Of a stretch of 64,000 bases of DNA, positions 45,056 to 53,827 are shown in pieces; within the stretch, counting starts at the first letter, position 1, and every line of letters starts with the position of its first letter. Source of the DNA: Algoriphagus hitonicola. GTDB lineage: Bacteria > Bacteroidota > Bacteroidia > Cytophagales > Cyclobacteriaceae. The position numbers and the translations under genes were made by a program. The notes beneath the pieces are model-generated. The model ran no database searches. It was not told where the DNA came from and was given only the letters and a program-made list of their open reading frames with translations. The DNA lies in contig NZ_FOPC01000016.1 in NCBI RefSeq assembly GCF_900113375.1, positions 24,694 through 88,693 on the forward strand. Direction: 5' to 3'.

Positions 45056-46090
45056 ATGAAATACATCATTGGGTTTGTTTTCATCTGTACACTTTTGGTT
45101 TTTGGAAGCGTTTACGTTTCACCCGAAGACTTTCCATACGTAGGCTTACTCCCCTTTTTCATACCCGTATTTTATCTACTCAATCTTTTTCTGTTCTTCC
45201 TTTTGATTCTCTCTTGGAAAAGAACTGCTTTTCTCCCGCTCATCGTGTTGATTTTGGGATATCGCTTTGTAGTGATCACCTTTCAAACCCATCCTATCGA
45301 CGAAAATCCAGAGGGGTTGCGCGTGCTAACTTATAATTCACATCTCTTCGATTACAAAACCCGAACTGAAGGAAAATTTGATCCAAGTGTCTACACGTGG
45401 TTACAGGAATTTCCTGCCGAAATCAAAGTTTTTCAGGAGTTTTACCAGGATTACACGACCCCTTCCCGCAATTCCATAAAGATCTTAGGCCAAGACACTG
45501 ATATGGAATATTCCTATCAAATCATCGAAGGAGTTGCCAAAAGGAGATCCTATGGTATGGCAATTTTTTCAAAATACCCCATAATAAACGAGGGAAAAAT
45601 CTTTGACAATAACCGGGCGAATGGAGCGATTTTCGCCGATATAATTTACCAATCCGATACCATCCGCATTTACAATGTCCATTTGGAATCCATGCAGATC
45701 AACTCAGAAACACTCGAGAATATTGATGGGGTAAAAGAAAACTACAGACAAACACTCGGAAAACTCCACCGTGGAAGCCTTGCCCGAAGCAACCAATTAA
45801 ACCTTCTGGAAGATCATCTTTCCAACAGCCCTCATCCGGTCATTATTATGGGCGATTTTAATGAACTTCCTTATTCCAATACTTATTTCAGACTGAGCAA
45901 AAATTATGTCAATGCCTTCGAAAAAGCCGGGAATGGCTTTGGTTTTACCTACAACAGAATTCTGTTTTTCCTCAGAATTGATCATATTTTCTCAAGTCCA
46001 TCTCTGAAACCCATTCAGTTCAAAACCCACCGAGAGGTCGATTACAGCGATCACTATCCGATTTCAGCGACATTTGAGTTTTCGAAGTAA
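45056..46090 (+). CDS. Membrane-anchored endonuclease/exonuclease/phosphatase-fold protein
   Basis: A 344-residue protein. Three hydrophobic helices occupy about residues 2-20, 27-50 and 54-75, and the rest is an EEP (DNase I-like) domain. Visible catalytic motifs are LRVLTYNSHLF, KVFQEFYQDY (metal-binding Glu), YNVHLES, IMGDFNELPYSNTY and the terminal YSDHYPISATF. EEP enzymes cleave phosphodiesters of nucleic acids, phosphoinositides or sphingomyelin. The membrane anchor suggests an extracytoplasmic substrate, not identifiable here. It is transcribed alone and converges on the RND exporter gene. Confidence 0.9.
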   Translation: MKYIIGFVFICTLLVFGSVYVSPEDFPYVGLLPFFIPVFYLLNLFLFFLLILSWKRTAFLPLIVLILGYRFVVITFQTHPIDENPEGLRVLTYNSHLFDYKTRTEGKFDPSVYTWLQEFPAEIKVFQEFYQDYTTPSRNSIKILGQDTDMEYSYQIIEGVAKRRSYGMAIFSKYPIINEGKIFDNNRANGAIFADIIYQSDTIRIYNVHLESMQINSETLENIDGVKENYRQTLGKLHRGSLARSNQLNLLEDHLSNSPHPVIIMGDFNELPYSNTYFRLSKNYVNAFEKAGNGFGFTYNRILFFLRIDHIFSSPSLKPIQFKTHREVDYSDHYPISATFEFSK

Positions 46091-46147
46091 TCTGTCTTGA
46101 GGAACAGAATGATGATTGATTTTTCAGAAATTTCGGGTTTAAAGAAT

Positions 46148-48439
46148 CTACCCTTGATTTTTTTGCTTCGAACTTATAATCTTTTTCATTGGCAAAAGTA
46201 AAACCGGCAGCAAAATCAAATCTGCCAAAAGGGCAAATAATAAGGCCGAGGAAATTAACAATCCGGTGTAAAAGGTCACTCCAAATTGACTGAAAATCAA
46301 CATCGCAAATCCTAATACCAAGACTACACTAGTCAAAATAATCGCTTTTCCTGTTTCCAAAAAAGTCCTTTTAATGGCATAAAAAAGACTTTTCCCCTTG
46401 GCCAATTCCATCTTTAACCTACTCATAAAATGGATACTGTCATCTACCGCTATCCCAAAGGCCACGGTAAAAAGAATGGCTGTCGTCAGCTTAAATTCCA
46501 CTCCGAGGAAATACATCAGACCCAACATCCAGATCAAAGGAATCACATTGGGAATCAACAAAATCAGGGAAATTCGCCACGAACGAAACAGATAGCCTGC
46601 AATTGCGCCTACCAAGAGAAATGCCAAACCCAGCCCCCTTGCCATTTGCCATGTAACGGACTCGTGTCCTTTATCAATCAAAAAAGAGGTCCCGGTCCAG
46701 CGTAGTTCCAAAAGCTCACCGTCAATTTCTTCTTCAACAAAAGCCTCAAACTCTTTTCTGATTTCACCCATTCGATTACTCCCCAAATCGGCGGTTCGGG
46801 CACTGATTCTACCTTCCCTATTGTTATTCTGCAGCACCTGTCTTTTATCCTTTTCCGGCAGTCTGGAAAGGATTCGCTCCAATCGCGCAAATTGGCCTCT
46901 ACTTGGTAAGGAATAAGCTTTTTCATCTCCTTGATTTTGGGCCTGATTCAGGGTTTTCACCAGCGAATTTGGAGATAGAATGGTTAAAGAACCCAATTGC
47001 TTTTCAAGGTGATTCTCGACAGCGTCGATCTCTTTTAGTACTTCATAATCCAACAGACTTTTGCTGCTATCTTTCACTGAAATGTAAATTTCCAATGGAT
47101 TTGAACCTCTAAACCCTTGGTCGAAATATTGGAAATTTTCTTGAATAGGATGATCTGAAGGCAAGTTATCCAATAGAAATCCGTTGATTTTTAACTTTGA
47201 ACCTAAAACCAAGGAACTTACCGAAATTAAAAAGAATACGATCAGGATCGTTTTTCTATTCGTCAAGACCAATCTGAAAAACGGGGTCAATGACAATTGA
47301 TTTTTCCGAGTGAATGGTTGAATTTTCCATTTCGAACCCAAAAGAGAAAGTAAACCAGGTAAGAATAAGAAAATCGCAAAAAACATCAGCAATACCCCGA
47401 TTCCTGTGCTTAATCCAAAGTTTTTTAGTGCAGGAACGGTGGTGAAATAAAGTGATAAAAATCCCAAAGAAGTGGTCAAAAAAGTCAGCCAAACGGGAGT
47501 GGTAAGTTCCTCGAAAGTTATTTTGATCGCTTTTTGAAATCCAATTTCTTTTTTTAAAAAATTGATAAAATGAGTCAATAAATGGATACAGGCACTTAAT
47601 CCCACGATCAAAAAAATCGTGGGCTGCATGATGGACATTAGCGCAAGCTTTTGACCCATCAATAAAATCACAGCAAAAGCCAAAAGCATTCCCAGTAAAA
47701 TAACCGTCACACTACTGATTATGATCCAGAGTTTCCGGTAAATCAGGGACAATAAAAGAATGATCAACCCGATGGAAAGCCCCAAAAATAGCCCGAACTC
47801 TTTTTGCATCAATTCCACAAAATCCCCCTGCGTTTGGATTTTGCCTGCAACAGCAATGGGTTTGACCTCAAACCGATCAAAAGCAGCCAATATTTCATCA
47901 TACAAGCGATCTCCTGCTTCCTTACTGAGAGAAGGTTGATTTCTGATCAGAAGCAAAAAACTATCCCCGTTTTCAGAAATTAATTTTCCGCGGTATTCTT
48001 CCAAATCTCCTTGCAATCTCAGACCCTCTTCTTCATCCTGAACAATCAAGGGACGGAAACTTACTCCAAAGGCACCGATTCGGGGAATCTGAACCGAGAA
48101 AACCGAAAATACCGAATCCACCCCTTCCAATTCTTGAATTTCATCGGAGAGTTTCACAAAGCGCTTAATAGATTCCTCATCTTCCCAGAAGTCCGAATCG
48201 GATGAAAAAGCCGTCAGTAGATAGTCATTATCCGAACCGAATTTCTCTTTGTATTCATTGTAGAAAGTCAAATCTTCATCTTGCTGAGCAAAAAACTGCT
48301 CAAAATCATAGTCAAAAACGGGAGTCGGTCTCAAGGCCAACAAGACTAAAAAAAGTGCCAACCCAAACCATAGTTTATTTCTAATGGCTGATTTGCCGTA
48401 GTCAAATAAGAAGAATGGGCGTTGTTGGTTAGGCTTCAC
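46148..48439 (-). CDS. RND-superfamily/MMPL exporter
   Basis: A 763-residue transporter with two internally related halves, each with one periplasmic domain and a block of about five to six helices, giving around twelve in total. Typical features are LSIGLIILLLSLIYRKLWII, IMQPTIFLIVGLSACIHLLTHFI cut by a charged residue, and the second-half motif TVAFGIAVDDSIHFMSRLKM, in which GIAVDDSIHF is the MMPL/HpnN-type proton-relay signature. It is shorter than AcrB-type pumps and closer to the predicted lipid/hopanoid exporters. No membrane fusion protein or outer-membrane factor gene is adjacent. Substrate unknown. Confidence 0.9.
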   Translation of the reverse strand: MKPNQQRPFFLFDYGKSAIRNKLWFGLALFLVLLALRPTPVFDYDFEQFFAQQDEDLTFYNEYKEKFGSDNDYLLTAFSSDSDFWEDEESIKRFVKLSDEIQELEGVDSVFSVFSVQIPRIGAFGVSFRPLIVQDEEEGLRLQGDLEEYRGKLISENGDSFLLLIRNQPSLSKEAGDRLYDEILAAFDRFEVKPIAVAGKIQTQGDFVELMQKEFGLFLGLSIGLIILLLSLIYRKLWIIISSVTVILLGMLLAFAVILLMGQKLALMSIMQPTIFLIVGLSACIHLLTHFINFLKKEIGFQKAIKITFEELTTPVWLTFLTTSLGFLSLYFTTVPALKNFGLSTGIGVLLMFFAIFLFLPGLLSLLGSKWKIQPFTRKNQLSLTPFFRLVLTNRKTILIVFFLISVSSLVLGSKLKINGFLLDNLPSDHPIQENFQYFDQGFRGSNPLEIYISVKDSSKSLLDYEVLKEIDAVENHLEKQLGSLTILSPNSLVKTLNQAQNQGDEKAYSLPSRGQFARLERILSRLPEKDKRQVLQNNNREGRISARTADLGSNRMGEIRKEFEAFVEEEIDGELLELRWTGTSFLIDKGHESVTWQMARGLGLAFLLVGAIAGYLFRSWRISLILLIPNVIPLIWMLGLMYFLGVEFKLTTAILFTVAFGIAVDDSIHFMSRLKMELAKGKSLFYAIKRTFLETGKAIILTSVVLVLGFAMLIFSQFGVTFYTGLLISSALLFALLADLILLPVLLLPMKKIISSKQKNQG

Positions 48440-48626
48440 TTAATAGTTAAGTAATTCGGATGTGCTTTGGTTTATTTTTTTCTGTTTTTCTGATCAAGAA
48501 TTGAAGATGAAAGTGGCTCCGAAAATCAGAGAAACAAACTTCTTTTTACTTCATTAATGAAAACTCAATTTCTGAAAATCAAGGGAAGATAGTATCTTGT
48601 CGATCATATTAAAAACATACTTTCCG

Positions 48627-49421
48627 ATGAAGCAATACCATGACCTGATGCAGAAGATTTTAGACGAGGGAGTCCAAAAATCAGATCGAACGGGGACCGG
48701 AACACTTAGTATTTTTGGGCATCAGTTGCGATTTGATCTTTCTGAAGGATTTCCGGTAGTCACGACCAAAAAATTACACCTTCGGTCTATCATCATTGAG
48801 CTCTTGTGGTTTCTTCGGGGAGAATCCAATATTTCTTATTTAAAGGACAACAAAGTTTCCATCTGGGATGAATGGGCCGACGAAAATGGAGATTTGGGTC
48901 CGGTCTATGGGTATCAGTGGAGACATTGGCCGGATGGAAAAGGCGGCGAAATCGATCAGATTAAAAATCTTATTCATCAGATCAAAACCAAACCCGATAG
49001 CAGAAGGCATATTGTGAGTGCGTGGAATGTGGCTGACGTGGACAATATGGCCTTGCCACCCTGCCATACGATTTTCCAGTTTTATGTGGCTGAGGGAAAA
49101 CTTTCCTGCCAGCTTTATCAGCGAAGTGCCGATATTTTCTTGGGAGTGCCTTTCAATATCGCTTCCTATGCGCTTTTTACCATGATGATTGCGCAGGTTT
49201 GTGATCTTGAACCGGGTGATTTCATTCACACTTTTGGTGATGCACATTTGTATCTCAATCATTTAGATCAGGCAAAATTGCAACTCAGCCGTGATTTCAG
49301 GCCTTTGCCTCAGATGAAAATCAATCCGGCGGTGAAGAATATTTTTGATTTCAACTACGAAGACTTTGAGTTGGTCGGATATGATCCACACCCGCATATC
49401 AAAGCTCCCGTCGCGGTGTAA
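48627..49421 (+). CDS. thyA: Thymidylate synthase
   Basis: A 264-residue enzyme, the same length as E. coli ThyA, converting dUMP to dTMP with methylenetetrahydrofolate. Catalytic Cys146 lies in [13 protein letters not shown], in the same position as in E. coli, which supports the ATG at 48627 over a TTG ten codons upstream (48597). Other family motifs are [45 protein letters not shown] and the dUMP-binding [12 protein letters not shown]. Dihydrofolate reductase, a frequent neighbour in other genomes, is not in the window. Confidence 0.97.
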   Translation: MKQYHDLMQKILDEGVQKSDRTGTGTLSIFGHQLRFDLSEGFPVVTTKKLHLRSIIIELLWFLRGESNISYLKDNKVSIWDEWADENGDLGPVYGYQWRHWPDGKGGEIDQIKNLIHQIKTKPDSRRHIVSAWNVADVDNMALPPCHTIFQFYVAEGKLSCQLYQRSADIFLGVPFNIASYALFTMMIAQVCDLEPGDFIHTFGDAHLYLNHLDQAKLQLSRDFRPLPQMKINPAVKNIFDFNYEDFELVGYDPHPHIKAPVAV

Positions 49422-49435
49422 AAAATAGCAAGCTC

Positions 49436-49822
49436 ATGATGACTTTGGATGATAAAAAGTCGCTAATAAACCGATATCTACAAGCATATAATGCCCTTCG
49501 GGTCAGGGAAATGATCGATTGCTTGGATGTTGAAATTATTTTTGAAAACTATCAAGCTGATCAACTCACCCACCAAATCAAGGGAATCGATGGCTTTGAA
49601 AAACAGGCAACGGAAGCCTTGGCCTATTTTTCAGAACGAAATCAACGGATCCTCCACTGGGAAGAAAAAACGGACTGCCTTGAGGTTAAAATAGCATTTC
49701 GGGCTACTGCCGCCCAGGATTTACCCAATGGAATAAAAAAGGGACAAGAAATCCAATTTGAAGGTCAATCGACTTTTTATTTTACGGATCAAAAAATCTC
49801 TAAAATCATAGACCGAAGTTGA
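49436..49822 (+). CDS. SnoaL/NTF2-like protein
   Basis: A 128-residue cytoplasmic protein with the alpha+beta cone fold pattern of the SnoaL/NTF2-like group: an N-terminal helix (KSLINRYLQAYNALRVREMI), LDVEIIFENYQ, a middle helix (GFEKQATEALAYFSE), and C-terminal strands ending in FYFTDQKISKIIDRS. Members are enzymes, scaffolds or stress proteins, so no function can be assigned. It starts 14 bp after thyA and is probably cotranscribed. Either of two adjacent Met codons could initiate. Confidence 0.8.
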   Translation: MMTLDDKKSLINRYLQAYNALRVREMIDCLDVEIIFENYQADQLTHQIKGIDGFEKQATEALAYFSERNQRILHWEEKTDCLEVKIAFRATAAQDLPNGIKKGQEIQFEGQSTFYFTDQKISKIIDRS

Positions 49823-49852
49823 TTTCAAGGCAAAAATCTGACTTCAACTCAA

Positions 49853-51703
49853 TCAGTTTTGAAAGGTTCCATCCCAATCTATTTCCTTATCAAACGGATT
49901 TAAAAGTTCATCCAAAATCACCGAAACCTCTCTGCGAGTTAATAAATGGTCGGTATTAAATTCTCCAGTCAGACCACTTCTTTTCCAAACTTGCGCGATT
50001 TCTAGAAGTGGTGTATTTTCCTTGACCATTTCCAATAACTCTTGAAATCGAGCCCCAGTCAGGTATTCACCCGAAGCTCCCCAGAAATCCTTGAATTCGG
50101 GATAAATTGACCGCAGCCCCTCCACAAGTTCAAACTCAGTCACTTTATTCTCCGGGTAAAACCACGTTTGATTTGCCCAGAGATAAGGCACTCCTACCCC
50201 TTTCAATATCCCAGTTGCACCGATTCGCTGTATGGCTTGAAAATGCTTATCCGAAGGATTGACATCAATGTAGGGCATCAAATAGGCATTCTGCGAAAGC
50301 AATACTTGTTGAACTTCCCGAATCGAAACTTCAGATAACTCCTTACCCGATTTCGATGCTACAGCTGCCAAAGTTCCAGCAGCTTGACCGATTCCCAACA
50401 CGACGGGTTGAAGTCGGGAGGCACCATTGACAATATTGGAAACGGAAATGCTTTTCTCCGCCAAAATCAACCCAGGATGATCTTGAGGGATCAGTGCTCC
50501 GAGCGGCACATTGTAGGAAGGCACCCGGATTTTGATAAAATCTATCGCCGGAGCATCCGGACGTTCTTTATGATGGTGGTCAATGGTATAATCGCCAACC
50601 GCAATTCCTGTTCGATACAGCGGACTCGGTGCTTCAAAAGGTTCCCGTACATAAGGCAAGGTAAAATCCACCAATCCTCTGAAGCGTCGAGACTCCCGGT
50701 GATATGGAATCATGGGAAGCCCATCTTCCGTAGGGTATTCATCTTCCACAATTCCAAGATGGTTATAGCCCAATTCCTGCTGGATGTAATAGATAAATCG
50801 AAGACTTTTTTGCTTGGCCTTTTCCAATTCAATTTTTCGCTTCTCGGGACTCAACTCGACCAGATTTACGTAATAATCATTCCCGCAATTCGGCCAATTG
50901 ATCATGTATTTTCCGTTGGGAAGTTTACCATAATCGATCATTTTATCACAATCCAGCGTAGGATCCTTGTCTGTGATCGGGTCTGCATGGGCACAGGCAC
51001 AGGCAAACTCGGCCGGATCGTAATTTTCAGGCTTCGCAATTGTCTTGTCTTGCCCTTTTCCAAAATCTTGTAACGTAACCACGTAGGTTAAATCCTGAAT
51101 AATATCGTTTCCCATTTCGGGAGCAAAGAATTCTCCGATTTCCGTTCGGGAGTCCATTCCTAGGCGATAAGGAAGTCCTTGCGAAGCAGCCACATCACCG
51201 AGTTCGGTGGCATCAATCAATACAGGTGCTACAACAGTTTTGGTTTTTCCATCGACCGAATAAACCACAGTCCAAATCCGATTTTCATAATTTACTTTTT
51301 GCCAATCACTCTGCAAGGAAACCGTCAAATGGGGTATATCAGCGGCAATGGATCGAAAAATCTGGTTTCCCACTTTAGGTTCGAATAGGGTATTGCTCAC
51401 CCATCCGGTCGAAAGAGCCTCTTGCGAACCATAATGCGCAATTAAGCTATCCCGAAACTCTCCCCAAATCCCAGAGGGTAAGCGATGATTCCCGTCTATG
51501 GCGGAAACCCCTGCTGCGGTCAGCATTCCTCCCAGCCATTCGGTAGGCTCGATAATCAGCGTTTTGGCACCCAATCTTCCAGCGGTAATTCCCGCCGAGG
51601 TCCCGCTCGCACCACCTCCTACGACAATGACATCATAGCTTTCCTGAGCAAAACTTGATGTGAATAAAAGGGCGAGAAAAAAGGTGAAATAATTCTTTTT
51701 CAT
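49853..51703 (-). CDS. Secreted FAD-dependent oxidoreductase with SLH-like C-terminal part
   Basis: A 616-residue protein with a signal peptide (MKKNYFTFFLALLFTSSFAQ). The FAD motif YDVIVVGGGASGTSAGITAG and LIIEPTEWLGGMLTAAGVSA follow directly, as in the FAD_oxidored family, some members of which are annotated as xanthan lyases. The region from about residue 490 (GATGILKGVGVPYLWANQ, then FYPENKVTEFELVEGL and LTRREVSVILDELLN) resembles S-layer homology repeats. It may act on sugars at the cell surface, which is inferred from its operon with SusC/D, GH18 and a ROK kinase. Met at 51703 was chosen because it begins the signal peptide. Confidence 0.87.
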   Translation of the reverse strand: MKKNYFTFFLALLFTSSFAQESYDVIVVGGGASGTSAGITAGRLGAKTLIIEPTEWLGGMLTAAGVSAIDGNHRLPSGIWGEFRDSLIAHYGSQEALSTGWVSNTLFEPKVGNQIFRSIAADIPHLTVSLQSDWQKVNYENRIWTVVYSVDGKTKTVVAPVLIDATELGDVAASQGLPYRLGMDSRTEIGEFFAPEMGNDIIQDLTYVVTLQDFGKGQDKTIAKPENYDPAEFACACAHADPITDKDPTLDCDKMIDYGKLPNGKYMINWPNCGNDYYVNLVELSPEKRKIELEKAKQKSLRFIYYIQQELGYNHLGIVEDEYPTEDGLPMIPYHRESRRFRGLVDFTLPYVREPFEAPSPLYRTGIAVGDYTIDHHHKERPDAPAIDFIKIRVPSYNVPLGALIPQDHPGLILAEKSISVSNIVNGASRLQPVVLGIGQAAGTLAAVASKSGKELSEVSIREVQQVLLSQNAYLMPYIDVNPSDKHFQAIQRIGATGILKGVGVPYLWANQTWFYPENKVTEFELVEGLRSIYPEFKDFWGASGEYLTGARFQELLEMVKENTPLLEIAQVWKRSGLTGEFNTDHLLTRREVSVILDELLNPFDKEIDWDGTFQN

Positions 51704-51731
51704 GGTTGAGTTGAATCTAGGGTAAATCAAA

Positions 51732-52604
51732 CTAAGTCTGTATGGACTTCATTTTTTCCTGATGGGAAATGGCAGCTCCGATCAAAGCGGCATGCTCCTC
51801 GAGTTCAGATCTGATAATTGGAATTGAAACTTGACGGTGCTCCAAAAAGTCTCTGACAAAGGGGACAAATTCCGACGAAGCAAGGCTAATTTTTCCTCCC
51901 AAAATCAACACTTGAGTTTGCAGTCTGATCAAATACGGAAATAAAAATTCTCCAAGATTTTTTCCGAACTCAGCAAAAATCAATTTTCGGATCTCGGAAC
52001 TTATTTCTTCATTCAATAAATCCTTCACTCCTTTTATCTTCAGCCGGTAGTTTTGCTCGGCATAGTTTACAAACCAGGCCGTACCCAAATAATCCTCGGC
52101 AATTCCATCTTTAAAGGGAGCTCGCCAAAGTTGGGCGTCTTTCACCACTTCCTCCACCTGAATCGCTGAGCCCAAACCAGTGCCCAAGGTCAGGCCGATT
52201 GAATTGGAAAATGATCTACCGGCCCCTACTTGACTTTCTCCAATCAAAAATGCCTCCGCATCATTGGTAAATGAAATCGCCTGAGGAGAGATCCCCAGAG
52301 AATCGGCCAAAAGGTCACAGATAGAGCAGCCAAATAAGGTCTTCATTTTACCCTGATCATGGATCATGGAAATCCCCTGATCATAATCGAATGGTCCGGG
52401 CATGGCTATGGCAATCTGAGAAGTTTTAGAGTATTCTTTGACCGACTGAATCACCTGAGACCAAGTATCAATGATGGACTTGGCATCTGAAAATGTATCG
52501 ACATTTCGATCCACCAATTCACCGATTTCGACTTGATCTTCAACTCGGCTGACTGAAGCGGCAGCGATATGTGACCCTCCGATATCTACTCCGATAATCT
52601 CCAT
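51732..52604 (-). CDS. ROK-family sugar kinase (divergent)
   Basis: A 290-residue cytoplasmic kinase of the ROK family. The ATP phosphate-binding motif is MEIIGVDIGGSHIAAAS, IAMPGPFDYDQG contains the second conserved segment, FTNDAEAFLIGE carries the catalytic Asp, and GLTLGTGLGSAI is the adenosine-side glycine loop. The zinc-binding cysteine motif of typical ROK glucokinases is absent from the expected region (WRAPFKDGIAEDYLGTAWFV). It probably phosphorylates glucose or GlcNAc released by the locus. It abuts the GH18 gene with no gap and lies 28 bp upstream of the FAD oxidoreductase gene. Confidence 0.87.
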   Translation of the reverse strand: MEIIGVDIGGSHIAAASVSRVEDQVEIGELVDRNVDTFSDAKSIIDTWSQVIQSVKEYSKTSQIAIAMPGPFDYDQGISMIHDQGKMKTLFGCSICDLLADSLGISPQAISFTNDAEAFLIGESQVGAGRSFSNSIGLTLGTGLGSAIQVEEVVKDAQLWRAPFKDGIAEDYLGTAWFVNYAEQNYRLKIKGVKDLLNEEISSEIRKLIFAEFGKNLGEFLFPYLIRLQTQVLILGGKISLASSEFVPFVRDFLEHRQVSIPIIRSELEEHAALIGAAISHQEKMKSIQT

Positions 52605-53738
52605 TTACTCTTGAGCGTTTGGCTTCAGTTCTTCATTAATCACCTCCAGCAACTGTCCAGTATTATCTTCCGAAAGCTCCCAAAACATGGTGCCTGCGAG
52701 ATTATTCTTTTTGACAAAATCCATTTTAGCTTTCATAGACTCAGGATCTTCAAATGTAATCCAAGTAGAATCCTTCTCAGAATAAAGATAGGGAGCCGCT
52801 GCTTTTTCATCCCAAAATCGATCGTAAGCCGAAGTTTTCGTCAAGGCATAAACTTGGTGATAAGGCAGACCCATTTTGAATTTTCCTTTTTGAAAAAGCC
52901 CATTTCCGACAGGATCTACATTTTCCCACATTCTACCGTAAAAAGGCACACCCAGAACGATTTTTTCGGCAGGCACACCAAATTCTATGTGTTCATTCAC
53001 CGTAGTTTGAGCAGACCTTCCTTTTGCCCCGTTGGGGAAAAGATTGGCATGATGGCCGGTTACATTATCTCCAGCCGTATAAAAATCATACGCCATGATA
53101 TTGATGAAATCCAAGTATTTCTGGGCTTCACCCAGATCGTTTTCTTCCAGATATCTTCGAAATCCACCCGATGCGATGGTCGTGAGATAATGTTTATCGT
53201 GCAGATTGCCGAGGGAATCAAGCGATTCTCTGAAACTCTTGAGCATGGCAATAAAATTCTCCTTATCCTCGGGCCGATAGGGATTATTATCCCCCGGAAT
53301 GCTCGGATATTCCCAGTCAAAGTCCAATCCGTCCAGCTGATGCTTGATCAAAAAATCAACCCCCGATTTGGTCAGCTGATCGATTCCCTCTTGAGTCAAA
53401 ACCGCATCGGAAAACCCTTTGGAGTGGGTCCATCCACCGATCGACACCAGCACTTTGAGATCTGGATTTCTGGATTTGAGTTGATTGAGGGTAATGAAAT
53501 TCAATGAATCCCGCTCTCGATTCTCTCCGATATATTCCACTTTTCCATCAGCTACATCGGCAAAAGCATAATTGATATGGGTTAATTTTTCGGCAGGAAT
53601 CTTCTTTGGATTGATATTTTTCCATCCAGCGACATAGCCGACTACATGGTAATTCTTAGTCGGTGGGATTACCTTTTCTTCGGATTTTTTACATCCAATG
53701 AATACCAGTAGGACAAGAGCAAATAAAATGTTTTTCAT
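52605..53738 (-). CDS. Glycoside hydrolase family 18 lipoprotein (chitinase-like)
   Basis: A 377-residue surface or periplasmic lipoprotein (MKNILFALVLLVFIG-Cys) with a single GH18 TIM barrel. The catalytic signature is DGLDFDWEYPS, with the acid in DxxDxDxE. KVLVSIGGWTHSKGFSD is the conserved beta-3 strand, INIMAYDFYTAGD is beta-6, and MFWELSEDNTGQLL ends the barrel. It should cleave beta-1,4 N-acetylglucosaminyl links (chitin, or N-glycan or peptidoglycan fragments). The longer frame to 53792 would run over the upstream hairpin and is not used. Confidence 0.93.
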   Translation of the reverse strand: MKNILFALVLLVFIGCKKSEEKVIPPTKNYHVVGYVAGWKNINPKKIPAEKLTHINYAFADVADGKVEYIGENRERDSLNFITLNQLKSRNPDLKVLVSIGGWTHSKGFSDAVLTQEGIDQLTKSGVDFLIKHQLDGLDFDWEYPSIPGDNNPYRPEDKENFIAMLKSFRESLDSLGNLHDKHYLTTIASGGFRRYLEENDLGEAQKYLDFINIMAYDFYTAGDNVTGHHANLFPNGAKGRSAQTTVNEHIEFGVPAEKIVLGVPFYGRMWENVDPVGNGLFQKGKFKMGLPYHQVYALTKTSAYDRFWDEKAAAPYLYSEKDSTWITFEDPESMKAKMDFVKKNNLAGTMFWELSEDNTGQLLEVINEELKPNAQE

Positions 53739-53765
53739 AGAAATGGGGCTTAGCGGCATAAAGTT

Positions 53766-53806
53766 AAAAAAAGACAGAGGTTTTGAAATCAATCAAAACC
53801 TCTGTC
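53766..53806 (-). terminator. Strong hairpin with T tract between susD and the GH18 gene
   Basis: The arms 53773-53786 and 53793-53806 (GACAGAGGTTTTGA with TCAAAACCTCTGTC) form a perfect 14-bp stem with a 6-nt loop. On the minus strand it is followed by seven T, from the A run at 53766-53772. No room for a typical promoter remains before the GH18 start at 53738, so it may be an attenuator that lowers expression of the downstream genes. Confidence 0.85.
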
Positions 53807-53827
53807 CGGCATTAAATTAACGGAAAA

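Noticed and set aside
48593..48600. TATCTTGT upstream of thyA as a -7 box
   Set aside because: One T short of TAnnTTTG and no convincing -33 box at the proper spacing.
50384..51073. 229-codon plus-strand open frame
   Set aside because: Antisense shadow of the FAD oxidoreductase; residue composition is not protein-like and it lacks its own promoter.
52611..53507. 298-codon open frame on the plus strand opposite the GH18 gene
   Set aside because: It is fully antisense to a gene with clear GH18 motifs, and its translation shows no family-like pattern.
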